Shown here: positions 41,503 through 50,022 of the stretch, one piece after another
Numbering within the stretch: the stretch's first letter is position 1
Layout: each line of letters starts with the position of its first letter
From: Mesorhizobium sp. M7A.F.Ca.US.008.03.1.1
GTDB lineage: Bacteria; Pseudomonadota; Alphaproteobacteria; Rhizobiales; Rhizobiaceae
Direction: 5' to 3'
NCBI RefSeq assembly: GCF_003997495.1
Contig: NZ_RZRU01000003.1
Coordinates: forward strand, 62,001-126,000
DNA length: 64,000 bases
The notes under the pieces: model-generated
Told to the model about the DNA's origin: nothing
The model's database searches: none
Seen by the model: the letters and a program-made list of their open reading frames with translations, nothing else
Translations under genes and position numbers: made by a program

Positions 41503-42487
41503 ACATGCCCCGGCGCAGCGCCGCAGTGTGTACCGGCGCGTCCCAGAATGTGGTCGTCTCGTCGTCGAGCAAGGTCAGCGTGATCGAGCAGCCCGCCATG
41601 TCGAGCGAGGTGACGTAGGAGCCGACCAGTGAACGGGTCACCGTCACGCCCTGCTTCTCGAAAATCGCGCGCGCGCTGTTGTACATCAGATAGAGTTCCA
41701 TCAGCGGCGTGCCGCCGAAGCCGTTGACGAACAGCAGCGCCGGACCCTTCGCCCGCTCGCCGAAATCGCCCAGGATCGCGGCACAGATCTCCTGCGCGAT
41801 CGCATCGGCGCTTTTCAATTTATCGCGCCGGCGGCCGGGCTCGCCATGGATGCCGACGCCGAACTCCATCTCGCCATCGCCGATGTCGAAAGTCGGCCTG
41901 CCCGCCGCTGGCACGGTGCAACTGGTCAGCGCCACGCCCATCGAGCGGGTGGCCGTGTTGACGCGGTCGCCCAGCGCCTTCAACGGCGCCAGCGCCAGGC
42001 CGTGTTCAGCCGCCGCGCCGACGATCTTTTCCACCACCAGCGTTCCGGCGACGCCACGCCGGCCCGTCGTATAGGAAGAATTCTCGACGGCGACATCGTC
42101 ATTGGTCACGATCTGCTGGACGCCTTCCGACATCTCGGCCGCCATGTCGAAGTTCATCACGTCGCCCTCATAGTTCTTGACGATGAACAGACAGCCGGCG
42201 CCGGTGTCGGCGGCTTCCGCCGCCGCCAGCATCTGGTCCGGCGTCGGCGAGGTGAACACTTGGCCGGGGCAGGCGGCGTCCAGCATACCGTGGCCGACAA
42301 AGCCGCCATGCATCGGCTCGTGACCGGAACCGCCGCCGGAAATCAGCGCCACCTTGCCCGGCCGCAAGGTCTTGCGGCGGATGAATTTGTGCTCGTCGCC
42401 AAGCACGAGGATGTCGGCATGGGCGGCCACGAAACCGTCGAGGCTCTCAGTCAGCACCGTGTCCACCGAGTTCATAAATTTCTTCAC
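41501..42487 (-). CDS. dhaK: Dihydroxyacetone kinase subunit DhaK (PTS-dependent)
   Basis: 328 residues. GGGSGHEPMHGGFVG near residue 50 and the substrate His214 in GIHGEPG, which forms the covalent hemiaminal with dihydroxyacetone, are both present. GTG 42487 follows GGAGGAGACGGCC and is preferred. With DhaL (45322) and DhaM (44936) it makes a PTS-type kinase in which phosphate passes from enzyme I and HPr to DhaM, then to ADP held on DhaL. It is the last gene of the operon, 119 bases after the HTH-like gene. Related kinases act on erythrulose, so the true triose or tetrose is open. Confidence 0.92.
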   Translation of the reverse strand: MKKFMNSVDTVLTESLDGFVAAHADILVLGDEHKFIRRKTLRPGKVALISGGGSGHEPMHGGFVGHGMLDAACPGQVFTSPTPDQMLAAAEAADTGAGCLFIVKNYEGDVMNFDMAAEMSEGVQQIVTNDDVAVENSSYTTGRRGVAGTLVVEKIVGAAAEHGLALAPLKALGDRVNTATRSMGVALTSCTVPAAGRPTFDIGDGEMEFGVGIHGEPGRRRDKLKSADAIAQEICAAILGDFGERAKGPALLFVNGFGGTPLMELYLMYNSARAIFEKQGVTVTRSLVGSYVTSLDMAGCSITLTLLDDETTTFWDAPVHTAALRRGM

Positions 42488-42606
42488 GGCCGTCTCCTCC
42501 CGAAATATGCCCGACACGAGAGCAATTCCAGGAAAAGTGTGTAACGGTTTTCCGTCCGGAATTGCGTAGAAACAAAGGGTTAGGGCGGCGTTGACCGCTC
42601 TAACGG

Positions 42607-43029
42607 TCAGCCACCCTTGCCGGTGATGCTGGTGATCTTCTGGATAAAATCGTTCACCGCTCTGTCGAGCGCGGCATTCTGCTTGTCGTCTCCGAAATCC
42701 GGCAGGATTAGCGAAACATGCCGCGTCTTGCGCATGCCTGATGCGATCGACATCTTGCCTGGATGCGCCTGGTGGTAGGCGGCGAGAAACTGGTCGCGCT
42801 CGGCCGGGCTGAAATGGCAGACGGAAAAGATAGCCGGCAAATGTTTTGACGGAATCGGGATCGAATAGGCGGGGCTGGAGATCTGGGTGACGAAGCTGCG
42901 GTGCTTGCCAAGCGCATCGGCCAGGCGCTGGCGCATGCCGGAGGGGCGCTGGTCGATGACGTGCGACAGGATCGTCTTGTAGGCGCGGATCGCCTCTTCG
43001 GAACCGGGTTCGGGTGTCCTGTCGACCAT
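42607..43029 (-). CDS. Hypothetical protein with XRE-like helix-turn-helix segment
   Basis: 140 residues. QRLADALGKHRSFVTQIS resembles the recognition part of an XRE-type DNA-binding domain, and the rest, SPAERDQFLAAYHQAHPG, continues as helices. The C-terminal part HVSLILPDFGDDKQNAALDRAV is not known to me. It sits 11 bases after ptsI-like gene and before dhaK, within the operon, so it may sense or control dihydroxyacetone metabolism. It may also be a scaffold of the kinase system. Confidence 0.68.
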   Translation of the reverse strand: MVDRTPEPGSEEAIRAYKTILSHVIDQRPSGMRQRLADALGKHRSFVTQISSPAYSIPIPSKHLPAIFSVCHFSPAERDQFLAAYHQAHPGKMSIASGMRKTRHVSLILPDFGDDKQNAALDRAVNDFIQKITSITGKGG

Positions 43030-43040
43030 GCCAGCCGCGC

Positions 43041-44627
43041 CTAGACCGAAATATCAGCGATGGCCGCCTTGGCCATGGCAAGTTGCGCCGGAGCGACGGA
43101 AAGAGCGCGCAGGCCGGCCTCGAGCAGTGACGGGATCGAGGCTGGATCGCCGCCGGCATCGCCGCACAGGCTGACCGGGATCTTTTCACGCTGGCCAAAC
43201 GCGGTGACGGCAGCGATCAGCCGCAGCACGGCCGGATGACGGACCGAATTGAGATGTGCCACGGCAGAATTGTCGCGGGCGGCCGCCATGACATACTGGG
43301 TGAGGTCGTTGGAGCCGATCGAGAAGAAGGCGGCCTCGGCAAAGGCTTCCGGCACGATCGCTACCGAAGGCACCTCGACCATGATGCCGAGCGGCGGCAT
43401 CTCGTAAACGATGCCGCGCGTAGCAAGCACCGCCTGCTCCTCGGCGAACATCGCCGTTGCCTGCCGGTATTCCTCCACAATGGCGATCATCGGGAACATC
43501 ACTTTCAGATTGCCGTGGACGGCGGCGCGCAGCAGCGCCCGGACCTGTACACGAAACACCTCCGGTCTTGCCAGCGACAGCCTGATTCCGCGCAGGCCGA
43601 GGAACGGATTGCTCTCCTCGACCGTAAAGCCGGGCACCGGCTTGTCGCCGCCGGCGTCAACGGTGCGGATCGTCACCGGCTTGTCGCCGGCCCACTCCAG
43701 CACCTTGCGATAGGCGCGATACTGCGTCTCCTCATCCGGCAACGTCTTGCCGAACAGGAATTCGGTGCGCATCAGCCCGACCCCGTCGCAGGTGGCGATA
43801 TCGATGCCGTCGACCTCGGACGGGTCGGCGATGTTGACCTGCATCCGGACCGCCGTGCCGGCCTTGGTCACCGCCGGTCGCGCCAGGAACGTCCCGGCCC
43901 GGTCGCGGCGCGCCCGGAATGATGAGGACGATTGGCGAAAGGCGTCGATATCGGCCTTGGAGGGCAGCAGCACGATGCCGCCATGTTCGGCGTCGAGCAG
44001 GGCTGCGCCGGCTAGATGCGCTAACAAAGCGCCCAACCCGACAAGCATCGGCACGCCGCGCGAGCGCGCCAGCATGGCGACGTGGCTGGCGGTGCTGCCC
44101 GCCCTCAGAGCGATGCCGCCGCCGCGGCTCCAGTCGGTTTCGAGAAAACGCGTCGGCGCGATGTCCTCGCCATAGAGGATGGCACCGGCTGGGGCCTGGA
44201 CGTCGCCATCCTCGGACAGCGCCCGCAGCACCTGATCCCGGATGTCGCGGATGTCGGCGGCACGCGCGCGGAAATAATCCTGGTCTGAAGCATCGTAGCC
44301 GGCAGCCTCAGTATCAAGCGCTTGCCGCCATGCTTTGTCGGCTGGCAGGCCGGTGCGGATCGCGGCAAAGGCCGGGCTGCTCAGCGCATCGTCTTGCAGC
44401 ATGGCGATCTGAAACTCGAGAATGTCGGCGGCATCGCCCTCGGCCATCTCGATCAATGCGGTGAGTCGGCCTGTCGCGACGGCGATTGCGGTTTCGAGCG
44501 CGGCCTTCTCCTCGTCGGCTGTTTCTTTGCCGACATAGGATACGACAGTCTGGTCAAGGTCGAACAGTGGCCCCTCGGCATAGCCGGCCGAGGCCGAAAT
44601 GCCCTGCAGTCTAAGCGGTTCGGACAT
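43041..44627 (-). CDS. PTS enzyme I of the dihydroxyacetone kinase system
   Basis: 528 residues. The phosphorylated His182 lies in STASHVAMLARSRGVP, and the PEP-binding domain has LMRTEFLF, FFSIGSNDLTQY and the catalytic Cys in SLCGDAGGD. No GAF or nitrogen-PTS sensor domain is present at the start, so it is not PtsP. ATG 44627 lies inside the end of the HPr gene. It passes phosphate from PEP to the HPr next to it. Rhizobia generally lack sugar PTS, so this copy is dedicated to DhaKLM. Confidence 0.9.
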   Translation of the reverse strand: MSEPLRLQGISASAGYAEGPLFDLDQTVVSYVGKETADEEKAALETAIAVATGRLTALIEMAEGDAADILEFQIAMLQDDALSSPAFAAIRTGLPADKAWRQALDTEAAGYDASDQDYFRARAADIRDIRDQVLRALSEDGDVQAPAGAILYGEDIAPTRFLETDWSRGGGIALRAGSTASHVAMLARSRGVPMLVGLGALLAHLAGAALLDAEHGGIVLLPSKADIDAFRQSSSSFRARRDRAGTFLARPAVTKAGTAVRMQVNIADPSEVDGIDIATCDGVGLMRTEFLFGKTLPDEETQYRAYRKVLEWAGDKPVTIRTVDAGGDKPVPGFTVEESNPFLGLRGIRLSLARPEVFRVQVRALLRAAVHGNLKVMFPMIAIVEEYRQATAMFAEEQAVLATRGIVYEMPPLGIMVEVPSVAIVPEAFAEAAFFSIGSNDLTQYVMAAARDNSAVAHLNSVRHPAVLRLIAAVTAFGQREKIPVSLCGDAGGDPASIPSLLEAGLRALSVAPAQLAMAKAAIADISV

Positions 44628-44913
44628 GGTTCGCGCCTTCGTCGAAACCGCGCCGCACCAGTTCCACCAACGCGTCGACGGCATCATTGGCGCCGTCACC
44701 GCTGGCCCTGATGTGCAGCACCGTGCCCTTCGGCGCCTTGGCCGCCATCACCTTGACGATGCTCTTGGCGTCGAACCACGGGCCGTTGGCGGCAAGAGCG
44801 ATTTCCACCTCGGCGGCAAACGTCTTGGCCAGCTTGGTGAACTTCACCGAAGGACGTGCGTGCAGGCCCACATCGTGGGTGATCACAACGGTCGCTTCGG
44901 CGGATGCGGACAT
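44611..44913 (-). CDS. HPr protein of the dihydroxyacetone kinase system
   Basis: 100 residues. GLHARPSVKF places the phosphocarrier His18, and KSIVKVMAAKAPKGT matches the second HPr signature, though the regulatory Ser is in FDAKSIVKV. ATG 44913 is used; TTG 44922 is nearby. The gene ends inside enzyme I by 17 bases. The long C-terminal tail is like that of HPr proteins linked to DhaM. It should accept phosphate from the adjacent enzyme I and pass it to DhaM. Confidence 0.9.
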   Translation of the reverse strand: MSASAEATVVITHDVGLHARPSVKFTKLAKTFAAEVEIALAANGPWFDAKSIVKVMAAKAPKGTVLHIRASGDGANDAVDALVELVRRGFDEGANHVRTA

Positions 44914-44935
44914 GTCTTTCAAAATTCCCGTTCAC

Positions 44936-45325
44936 TCACGACGGCGACAATTCATGCGCCGTCGCCACCACTTCCCGCAGCGAGGCGCCGCCGGAGGCCT
45001 CGGTCGCCGCCATCACCGCGCCTTCGACGATCGGCGCGTTGCAGACGATGATCTTGTGCGACCGTGGCTCGCCGATCATCTCCACCGCCATTTCCGAGTT
45101 GGTCTCGGCACCGCCGAGGTCTACCAGTATGGCGACACCGGCCTCCGACCAGGCCTTGTCGATGGCGCCCATGATCGCCTCGACATTGGTGCCGAGCCCG
45201 CCATGACCGTTTCCGCCGCACCATGCAAGCGGCACTTCGTCGCCCACCATCTGCCGCACCATGTCGGCCGTGCCCTCGGCAACCAGCGGCGAATGCGAAA
45301 CGATGACGATGCCGACATTGCTCAT
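44936..45325 (-). CDS. dhaM: Phosphotransferase DhaM, EIIA-mannose-type domain
   Basis: 129 residues, a single EIIA-Man-like domain: VGIVIVSHSPLVAEG holds the active His11, and ILVDLGGAETNSEM and GAVMAATEASGG are typical of DhaM. In E. coli DhaM is fused to HPr and an enzyme I fragment; here those are separate genes in the same operon. It re-phosphorylates ADP bound to DhaL. It overlaps DhaL by ATGA. Confidence 0.93.
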   Translation of the reverse strand: MSNVGIVIVSHSPLVAEGTADMVRQMVGDEVPLAWCGGNGHGGLGTNVEAIMGAIDKAWSEAGVAILVDLGGAETNSEMAVEMIGEPRSHKIIVCNAPIVEGAVMAATEASGGASLREVVATAHELSPS

Positions 45326-45993
45326 GGCTGACCTTCCAGCGTTTCGACGATCGTGCGCACCAGAAGCGCGGTCGAACGTGCGCCGGCATCCATGTGGCCG
45401 ATCGAACGGTCGCCGAGGAACGACGCACGGCCGCGCAAGGCCTTCATCGGCACGGTCGCCTCGGCGGCCGCATCGGCGATGTCGGCGATTTCCGGCGCCG
45501 TCTTTCCCTGCAGCAACGCGTCATGTACCGGCTGTAGCACGTCGAGCATTGTCTTCTGCCCGACCTGCGATTTGCCACGCGCTGCCACCGCTTCGAACGC
45601 CTTGCCGAAAACCGTGGTCAGATTGGCACGATCGGGCGCCGCCGAAATCTCCTTGCCGAGCGCCAGGAACAGGGTCCCGAACAGCGGACCGGAGGCGCCA
45701 CCCACCGTCATCACCAGCTTGGTGCCGATAGCCTTCAGGGCATCGGGCAACGGCTTGGCCGAAAACGCCTCGGCTTCGGCCCGCACCGCCTCGAAGCCGC
45801 GCTTCATGTTCAGCCCATGGTCGCCGTCGCCGATCGCCTGGTCGAGCGCGGTCAATTCCTCGGCGTGGGCGGCGATCGCATCCGCGGCGGCCGTGATCAG
45901 CCCGGCAAGGTTAAACGCCGCCATGTCACCCGCATTCCCGGTTTCCATCTTGCCGGCAGTATCGAAAGAACGGTCATTGGACAACTGGAGCAT
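45322..45993 (-). CDS. dhaL: Dihydroxyacetone kinase subunit DhaL (ADP-binding)
   Basis: 223 residues. DQAIGDGDHGLNM near residue 51 holds the metal-binding Asp residues, GGASGPLFGTLF follows, and GRASFLGDRSIGHMDAGARS near residue 190 closes the nucleotide site. It keeps a tightly bound ADP that DhaM phosphorylates. An N-terminal ~27-residue extension may not be translated; an ATG near 45924 would give the normal start. It is directly upstream of dhaM and follows the dhaK-dhaL fusion by three bases. Confidence 0.92.
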   Translation of the reverse strand: MLQLSNDRSFDTAGKMETGNAGDMAAFNLAGLITAAADAIAAHAEELTALDQAIGDGDHGLNMKRGFEAVRAEAEAFSAKPLPDALKAIGTKLVMTVGGASGPLFGTLFLALGKEISAAPDRANLTTVFGKAFEAVAARGKSQVGQKTMLDVLQPVHDALLQGKTAPEIADIADAAAEATVPMKALRGRASFLGDRSIGHMDAGARSTALLVRTIVETLEGQP

Positions 45994-45996
45994 ACG

Positions 45997-47640
45997 TCAG
46001 GCTGCTTCATGCAGTGCGGCGGCCGCCGCGAAAACCTCGGCCACCGCATAGGCGCCGGGATCGACCACGCCTTGCAGCTTGCTGCCGACATAGGCGGACC
46101 GCCCAGCTTTCGCTCTGTCCATGGCGGAGGTGGCCTCGGCACCATGCCGAGCCGCCGCCGCCGCTTCCTCCTGGCCGCTGGCGTCGAGCGCTTTCAGAGC
46201 CGGTTCCAGGGCATCGACCATGGTGCGGTCACCCATCCTTGCGCCGCCATAGAAAGTCATCCGCTCAAGCCCGGCAAGCAGCGCCTTGGCCAAGCTCGCG
46301 CCGCTATCCAAAGCCTGCGCCGCCGCGGTGAAGAAGATCGACAGCAGCACGCCGCTGGAGCCGCCCATCGACGCGCTCAGAATGTCGCCTATTGCGCCCA
46401 GCGTCGCCGCGGGTTCCGCAAGCGGCAGCGTTTCAAGCCGCTCGAGAACACTGCGCGCGCCGGTCGCCACCGTCGAGCCGGTGTCGCCGTCGCCCGCTTT
46501 GGCATCCAGTCCGTTCAAAGTGGCTTCCAGCGCGATCAGCCTTTCGCAGACAGTAACGAGAAGAGACCGGGTCCGCGCATTCTGGCTGGGCTTGCGTGCC
46601 GCGCTCTGTCCGGCCGCTTTCGCCGTCGGCACGACGGCAGGCGGCACAACGGGCTTTGCCGGCATCCAGGCGTGCGGGCCGACCGGCGCCAGCAGGGCCG
46701 TCTCGCGCGCGGCATCGAGCCGGATCAGCGACAGCGAGAAGCCGTTCATGTTGAGCGCCGTCATCAGCGGGCCCGGGCCGATCGTCAGCTTGATGGTTTT
46801 GGCCAGCGGCGAGGCAAGCACCGCGTTGGCGATAACGGACATTTCGAGCGGCGGCACGGAACCGAGATTGTTGATCAGCAAGGCGTAGATGGCCTTGGGA
46901 TCGAGCCGTGCCGCGAGGCGCTCCGCCATGATCGCCACCAGCCTGTCGGCGCTCTGCACCGCAATCCGCTCGACGCCCGGCTCGCCATGGATGCCGAGGC
47001 CAAGCTCGCCATCGTTTTCGCCAAACCTGTCTTCATGCGGCTGGCCGGGGATAGAGCAGGACGACAGCGACATGCCGAGCGAAACGATATCCTTCGCCGC
47101 AGCGCGGGCGGCGGCCGCAACGGACGCAAGATCGTGGCCGCCCTCCGACAGGTGGCCAGCGATCTTGTGCACGAACAAGGTGCCGGCAACGCCGCGCGGC
47201 TGGGCAATATCGGGGAGTGCTATATCGTCCGCGACGATCACCATCTCGACGCGAAACCCTTCGGCGCGCGCCTTCTCGGCCGCCAGGCCGAAATTGAGGC
47301 GGTCGCCGGTGTAGTTCTTGACAATGAGCAGGCAGCCGGCCGGACCGGTCACCGCGCGAATGGCCGCCAGCACCGCTTCGACGCTTGGCGAGGCAAAGAT
47401 CTCGCCCGAGACCGCTGCCGTCAGCATGGCCTTGCCAACGAAGCCGGCATGCGATGGTTCGTGCCCGGCGCCACCACCAGAAACGACGCTGACTCTCGTC
47501 TTGTCCCAATCGGCGCGCAGGATGACCTTGATCTCGGGATAGCCGTCGAGCCGCGCGAGATCGCCTGATCCGATGGTCCGCAACAGGCCGTCCAGCGCCT
47601 CGGTGACGATCGTTTCCCTGCGATTGAAAAAGTGCTTCAT
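45997..47640 (-). CDS. ATP-dependent dihydroxyacetone kinase, DhaK-DhaL fusion
   Basis: 547 residues. The DhaK half has SGGGAGHEPSHAGFVGK and GIHGEPGVE with the substrate His; a Pro/Ala linker lies near residue 325; the DhaL half has DAKAGDGDTGSTV and GRSAYVGSKLQGVVDPGA. This is the ATP-using type found in Citrobacter, complete in one chain. It stands beside a PTS-type set in the same operon, so the cell could phosphorylate the same ketone by two routes, or two related ketoses. The substrate may be a tetrulose. Confidence 0.92.
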   Translation of the reverse strand: MKHFFNRRETIVTEALDGLLRTIGSGDLARLDGYPEIKVILRADWDKTRVSVVSGGGAGHEPSHAGFVGKAMLTAAVSGEIFASPSVEAVLAAIRAVTGPAGCLLIVKNYTGDRLNFGLAAEKARAEGFRVEMVIVADDIALPDIAQPRGVAGTLFVHKIAGHLSEGGHDLASVAAAARAAAKDIVSLGMSLSSCSIPGQPHEDRFGENDGELGLGIHGEPGVERIAVQSADRLVAIMAERLAARLDPKAIYALLINNLGSVPPLEMSVIANAVLASPLAKTIKLTIGPGPLMTALNMNGFSLSLIRLDAARETALLAPVGPHAWMPAKPVVPPAVVPTAKAAGQSAARKPSQNARTRSLLVTVCERLIALEATLNGLDAKAGDGDTGSTVATGARSVLERLETLPLAEPAATLGAIGDILSASMGGSSGVLLSIFFTAAAQALDSGASLAKALLAGLERMTFYGGARMGDRTMVDALEPALKALDASGQEEAAAAARHGAEATSAMDRAKAGRSAYVGSKLQGVVDPGAYAVAEVFAAAAALHEAA

Positions 47641-47694
47641 CGAATTCGTCCCGTACTGGCAAAGTCAAAACCGGTGCTGAATCACCGAAACCGC

Positions 47695-48708
47695 TCACAT
47701 CAATCGCTGTCCATCGGCGCCGAAATACAGCGGCCTCCGGTAGCGGATCACCACTTTGTCGCCCTGCGCCAGATCCGTATCCGGATCGGTCAGCGTCACC
47801 AGCTTCTTGGTCCCCACCGTCACATGCAAATGGTTCTGGTCGCCGAGATGCTCGACCCAGTCGACAACGCCGTCGGCGTGACCATTCGCGGCCTTCGCGA
47901 TCGTCAGATGCTCGGTGCGCGCGCCGATCGTCTTGGTGCCGGCCGGTGCGCCGCCGTCAGGCAGCAGCCCGGTTGGCAAAAGATTGATCGCCGGCTGGCC
48001 GAGCCTTGCCGCGACATGAAGGTTTGCCGGCTCGGAATAGATCGTTCGCGGCGAGCCGATCTGCACCAGCACGCCCTCAGTGAGGATCCCGATGCGGTCG
48101 GCCATGGTCATCGCTTCGATCTGGTCGTGCGTGACATAAAGCATGGTGGCGCCAAGCTCGGTCTGGATGCGCTTCAGCTCAAGCCTGAGATCCCCGCGCA
48201 GCTTGGCATCGAGCGACGACAGCGGCTCGTCCATCAGATAGATCGAGGGCTTGCGCACCAGCGCGCGGCCGATGGCGACGCGCTGCATTTCGCCGCCCGA
48301 AAGCTTGGTCGAGCGGTTGGCGAGCTTGTGATGGATGCGCACCATCTTCGCCACCTCCTCGACCCGGCGGCGGATCTGGTCTTCCGGCATTTTCCGCGCC
48401 GGCGAGCGCAGCGGGAAGGCGAGATTGTCGAACACCGACAGATGCGGATAGAGCGAATATTGCTGGAACACGAAGGCCGTGTCGCGTTCTGCCGGCGACA
48501 GGGTCGTGGCATTGTATCCGCCGATCTCGATCGTGCCGGAATCCGGCCTTTCCAACCCGGCGATCAGCCGCAACGTCGTCGTCTTGCCGGCCCCGGTCGG
48601 CCCGAGCAGCACGACGAACTCACCATCTGATATATGCAGGTCGAGACCGTCGACGGCGACATGGTCGCCAAAACTCTTGGTCACGTTCTTGATGTGCACC
48701 TCAGCCAT
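47695..48708 (-). CDS. ABC importer ATPase (CUT1/MalK-UgpC type)
   Basis: 337 residues with an ATPase domain (Walker A GPTGAGKT near residue 38, LSGGEMQRVAIGRAL, Walker B IYLMDEPLSSLDAK) and a C-terminal regulatory OB-type domain. The second position of Walker A is Thr, a variant seen in such paired ATPases. ATG 48708 is used; it overlaps the previous ATPase end by eight bases. It probably forms a heterodimer with the next ATPase, as in the rhizobial glycerol transporter GlpST. Confidence 0.9.
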   Translation of the reverse strand: MAEVHIKNVTKSFGDHVAVDGLDLHISDGEFVVLLGPTGAGKTTTLRLIAGLERPDSGTIEIGGYNATTLSPAERDTAFVFQQYSLYPHLSVFDNLAFPLRSPARKMPEDQIRRRVEEVAKMVRIHHKLANRSTKLSGGEMQRVAIGRALVRKPSIYLMDEPLSSLDAKLRGDLRLELKRIQTELGATMLYVTHDQIEAMTMADRIGILTEGVLVQIGSPRTIYSEPANLHVAARLGQPAINLLPTGLLPDGGAPAGTKTIGARTEHLTIAKAANGHADGVVDWVEHLGDQNHLHVTVGTKKLVTLTDPDTDLAQGDKVVIRYRRPLYFGADGQRLM

Positions 48709-49813
48709 GCCGGGCCCTCCGTTCCGAGGCGACATCATGGATCGCGGTTCTCACCGCGCGGCCCGATCCCTTCTCGAACAGCGACAGCCGCGCGCTGCTC
48801 AGCGTCAGGCCGACATGGTCGCCGGTGGCGAGTCGGATTTCGGCCGGCACGCGTGCCTTGATGAGGCCGTCCGCCGTCTCCACCGCGACGATCTGCGTGG
48901 TGCCGAGATACTCGGTGCCGTAAATGGCGCCGCGCAGCTTGGAGGCATCGTCGAAGCGGATGTGTTCGGGCCTTATGCCGAGCGCCATATCGGCCGGCGC
49001 GATATCCTCGCGCACCTCCGGCACCGCGACCTTCGCACCTTGCACGACGATCTCCCTGGCGCCTTTGGCGAGCCCGCCGCCGAAACCCAGAAAATTCATC
49101 GGCGGCGAGCCGATGAAGTCGGCGACGAACATGGTCGCCGGGCGGTCGTAGATTTCACGCGGCGTGCCGAACTGTTCGATGACGCCATGATTCATCACGG
49201 CGATCTTGTCGGCCATCGACATCGCTTCCATTTGGTCGTGCGTGACATAGACCGTCGTGGCGTGGATGCGGTTGTGCAGCTCGCGCAACTCATGGACCAT
49301 CAGATCGCGGAATTCGGTATCAAGGGTCCCCAGCGGCTCATCCATCAGGAAGCATTTTGGCCGCCGCACGATAGCGCGGCCGAGCGCCACACGCTGGCGG
49401 TCACCGCCGGCAAGACCGGAGACGGATTTGTTGAGCAGATGGTCGATGCGAAGCAGTTTCGCCGTTTCCTCGACACGGGTGCGGATTTCTGCCGAAGGCA
49501 TGCCTTGCGCCAGCAGCGGGAAGCCGATGTTCTTGCGCACATTCATGTGCGGATAGAGCGCGAAGAGCTGGAAGACGAAGGCGATGTCGCGCTCGCGGGC
49601 CCGCAGCATGGTGACATCGTCGCCGCCGAGCAGGATCTGGCCGCCGGTCGGCAGCTCAAGCCCGGCGATCATGCGCAAGGTCGTCGTCTTGCCGCAGCCG
49701 GACGGGCCGAGCATGACGAAGAACTCGCCGTCTTCGACGACGAAGTTGGAATCCTGCACGGCGACGAAATCGCCGAAGGCCTTTCTCAGGTGCTGGACGC
49801 GGATTTCGGCCAT
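48701..49813 (-). CDS. ABC importer ATPase (CUT1/MalK-UgpC type), second paralogue
   Basis: 370 residues with Walker A GPSGCGKTT, a signature segment LAGGDRQRVALGRA in place of the usual LSGGQ, and Walker B CFLMDEPLGTLDTEF. A C-terminal OB-type domain follows. The altered signature (LAGGD) suggests that one of the two ATP sites of the heterodimer is specialised. It lies two bases after the small membrane protein gene in the operon. Confidence 0.9.
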   Translation of the reverse strand: MAEIRVQHLRKAFGDFVAVQDSNFVVEDGEFFVMLGPSGCGKTTTLRMIAGLELPTGGQILLGGDDVTMLRARERDIAFVFQLFALYPHMNVRKNIGFPLLAQGMPSAEIRTRVEETAKLLRIDHLLNKSVSGLAGGDRQRVALGRAIVRRPKCFLMDEPLGTLDTEFRDLMVHELRELHNRIHATTVYVTHDQMEAMSMADKIAVMNHGVIEQFGTPREIYDRPATMFVADFIGSPPMNFLGFGGGLAKGAREIVVQGAKVAVPEVREDIAPADMALGIRPEHIRFDDASKLRGAIYGTEYLGTTQIVAVETADGLIKARVPAEIRLATGDHVGLTLSSARLSLFEKGSGRAVRTAIHDVASERRARHG

Positions 49814-49815
49814 GA

Positions 49816-50022
49816 CTATTCCGGGAACTTGGAGACGATGATGAACATCACGGTGCCTGCGAGCATGGTGATGAAGGAGTAGGTGTAGAGCGACAGCGCG
49901 AAGGGCTGGAACAGCATCAGGAAGCCGATGGCGATCAGCGCTGTCGCGATGTTTTCCATCAGCCCGCGCCTGGCCCAGACCGGCCAGCGCGATTTGCGTT
50001 TCAGAGGCTTGGTCATGCTCAT
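49816..50022 (-). CDS. Small membrane protein of the ABC importer (DUF2160/GlpU-like)
   Basis: 68 residues with a basic N-terminus and two hydrophobic segments (IATALIAIGFLMLFQPFAL and FITMLAGTVMFIIVS). It overlaps the permease gene by ATGA and lies directly before the ATPase. Small membrane proteins at this place accompany the GlpSTPQUV glycerol transporter of rhizobia; the match here is by size and position only. Confidence 0.72.
   Translation of the reverse strand: MSMTKPLKRKSRWPVWARRGLMENIATALIAIGFLMLFQPFALSLYTYSFITMLAGTVMFIIVSKFPE

Noticed and set aside
45817..47568. Long plus-strand frame over the DhaK-DhaL fusion
   Set aside because: It is antisense to a protein with intact catalytic motifs and has no identifiable domain.
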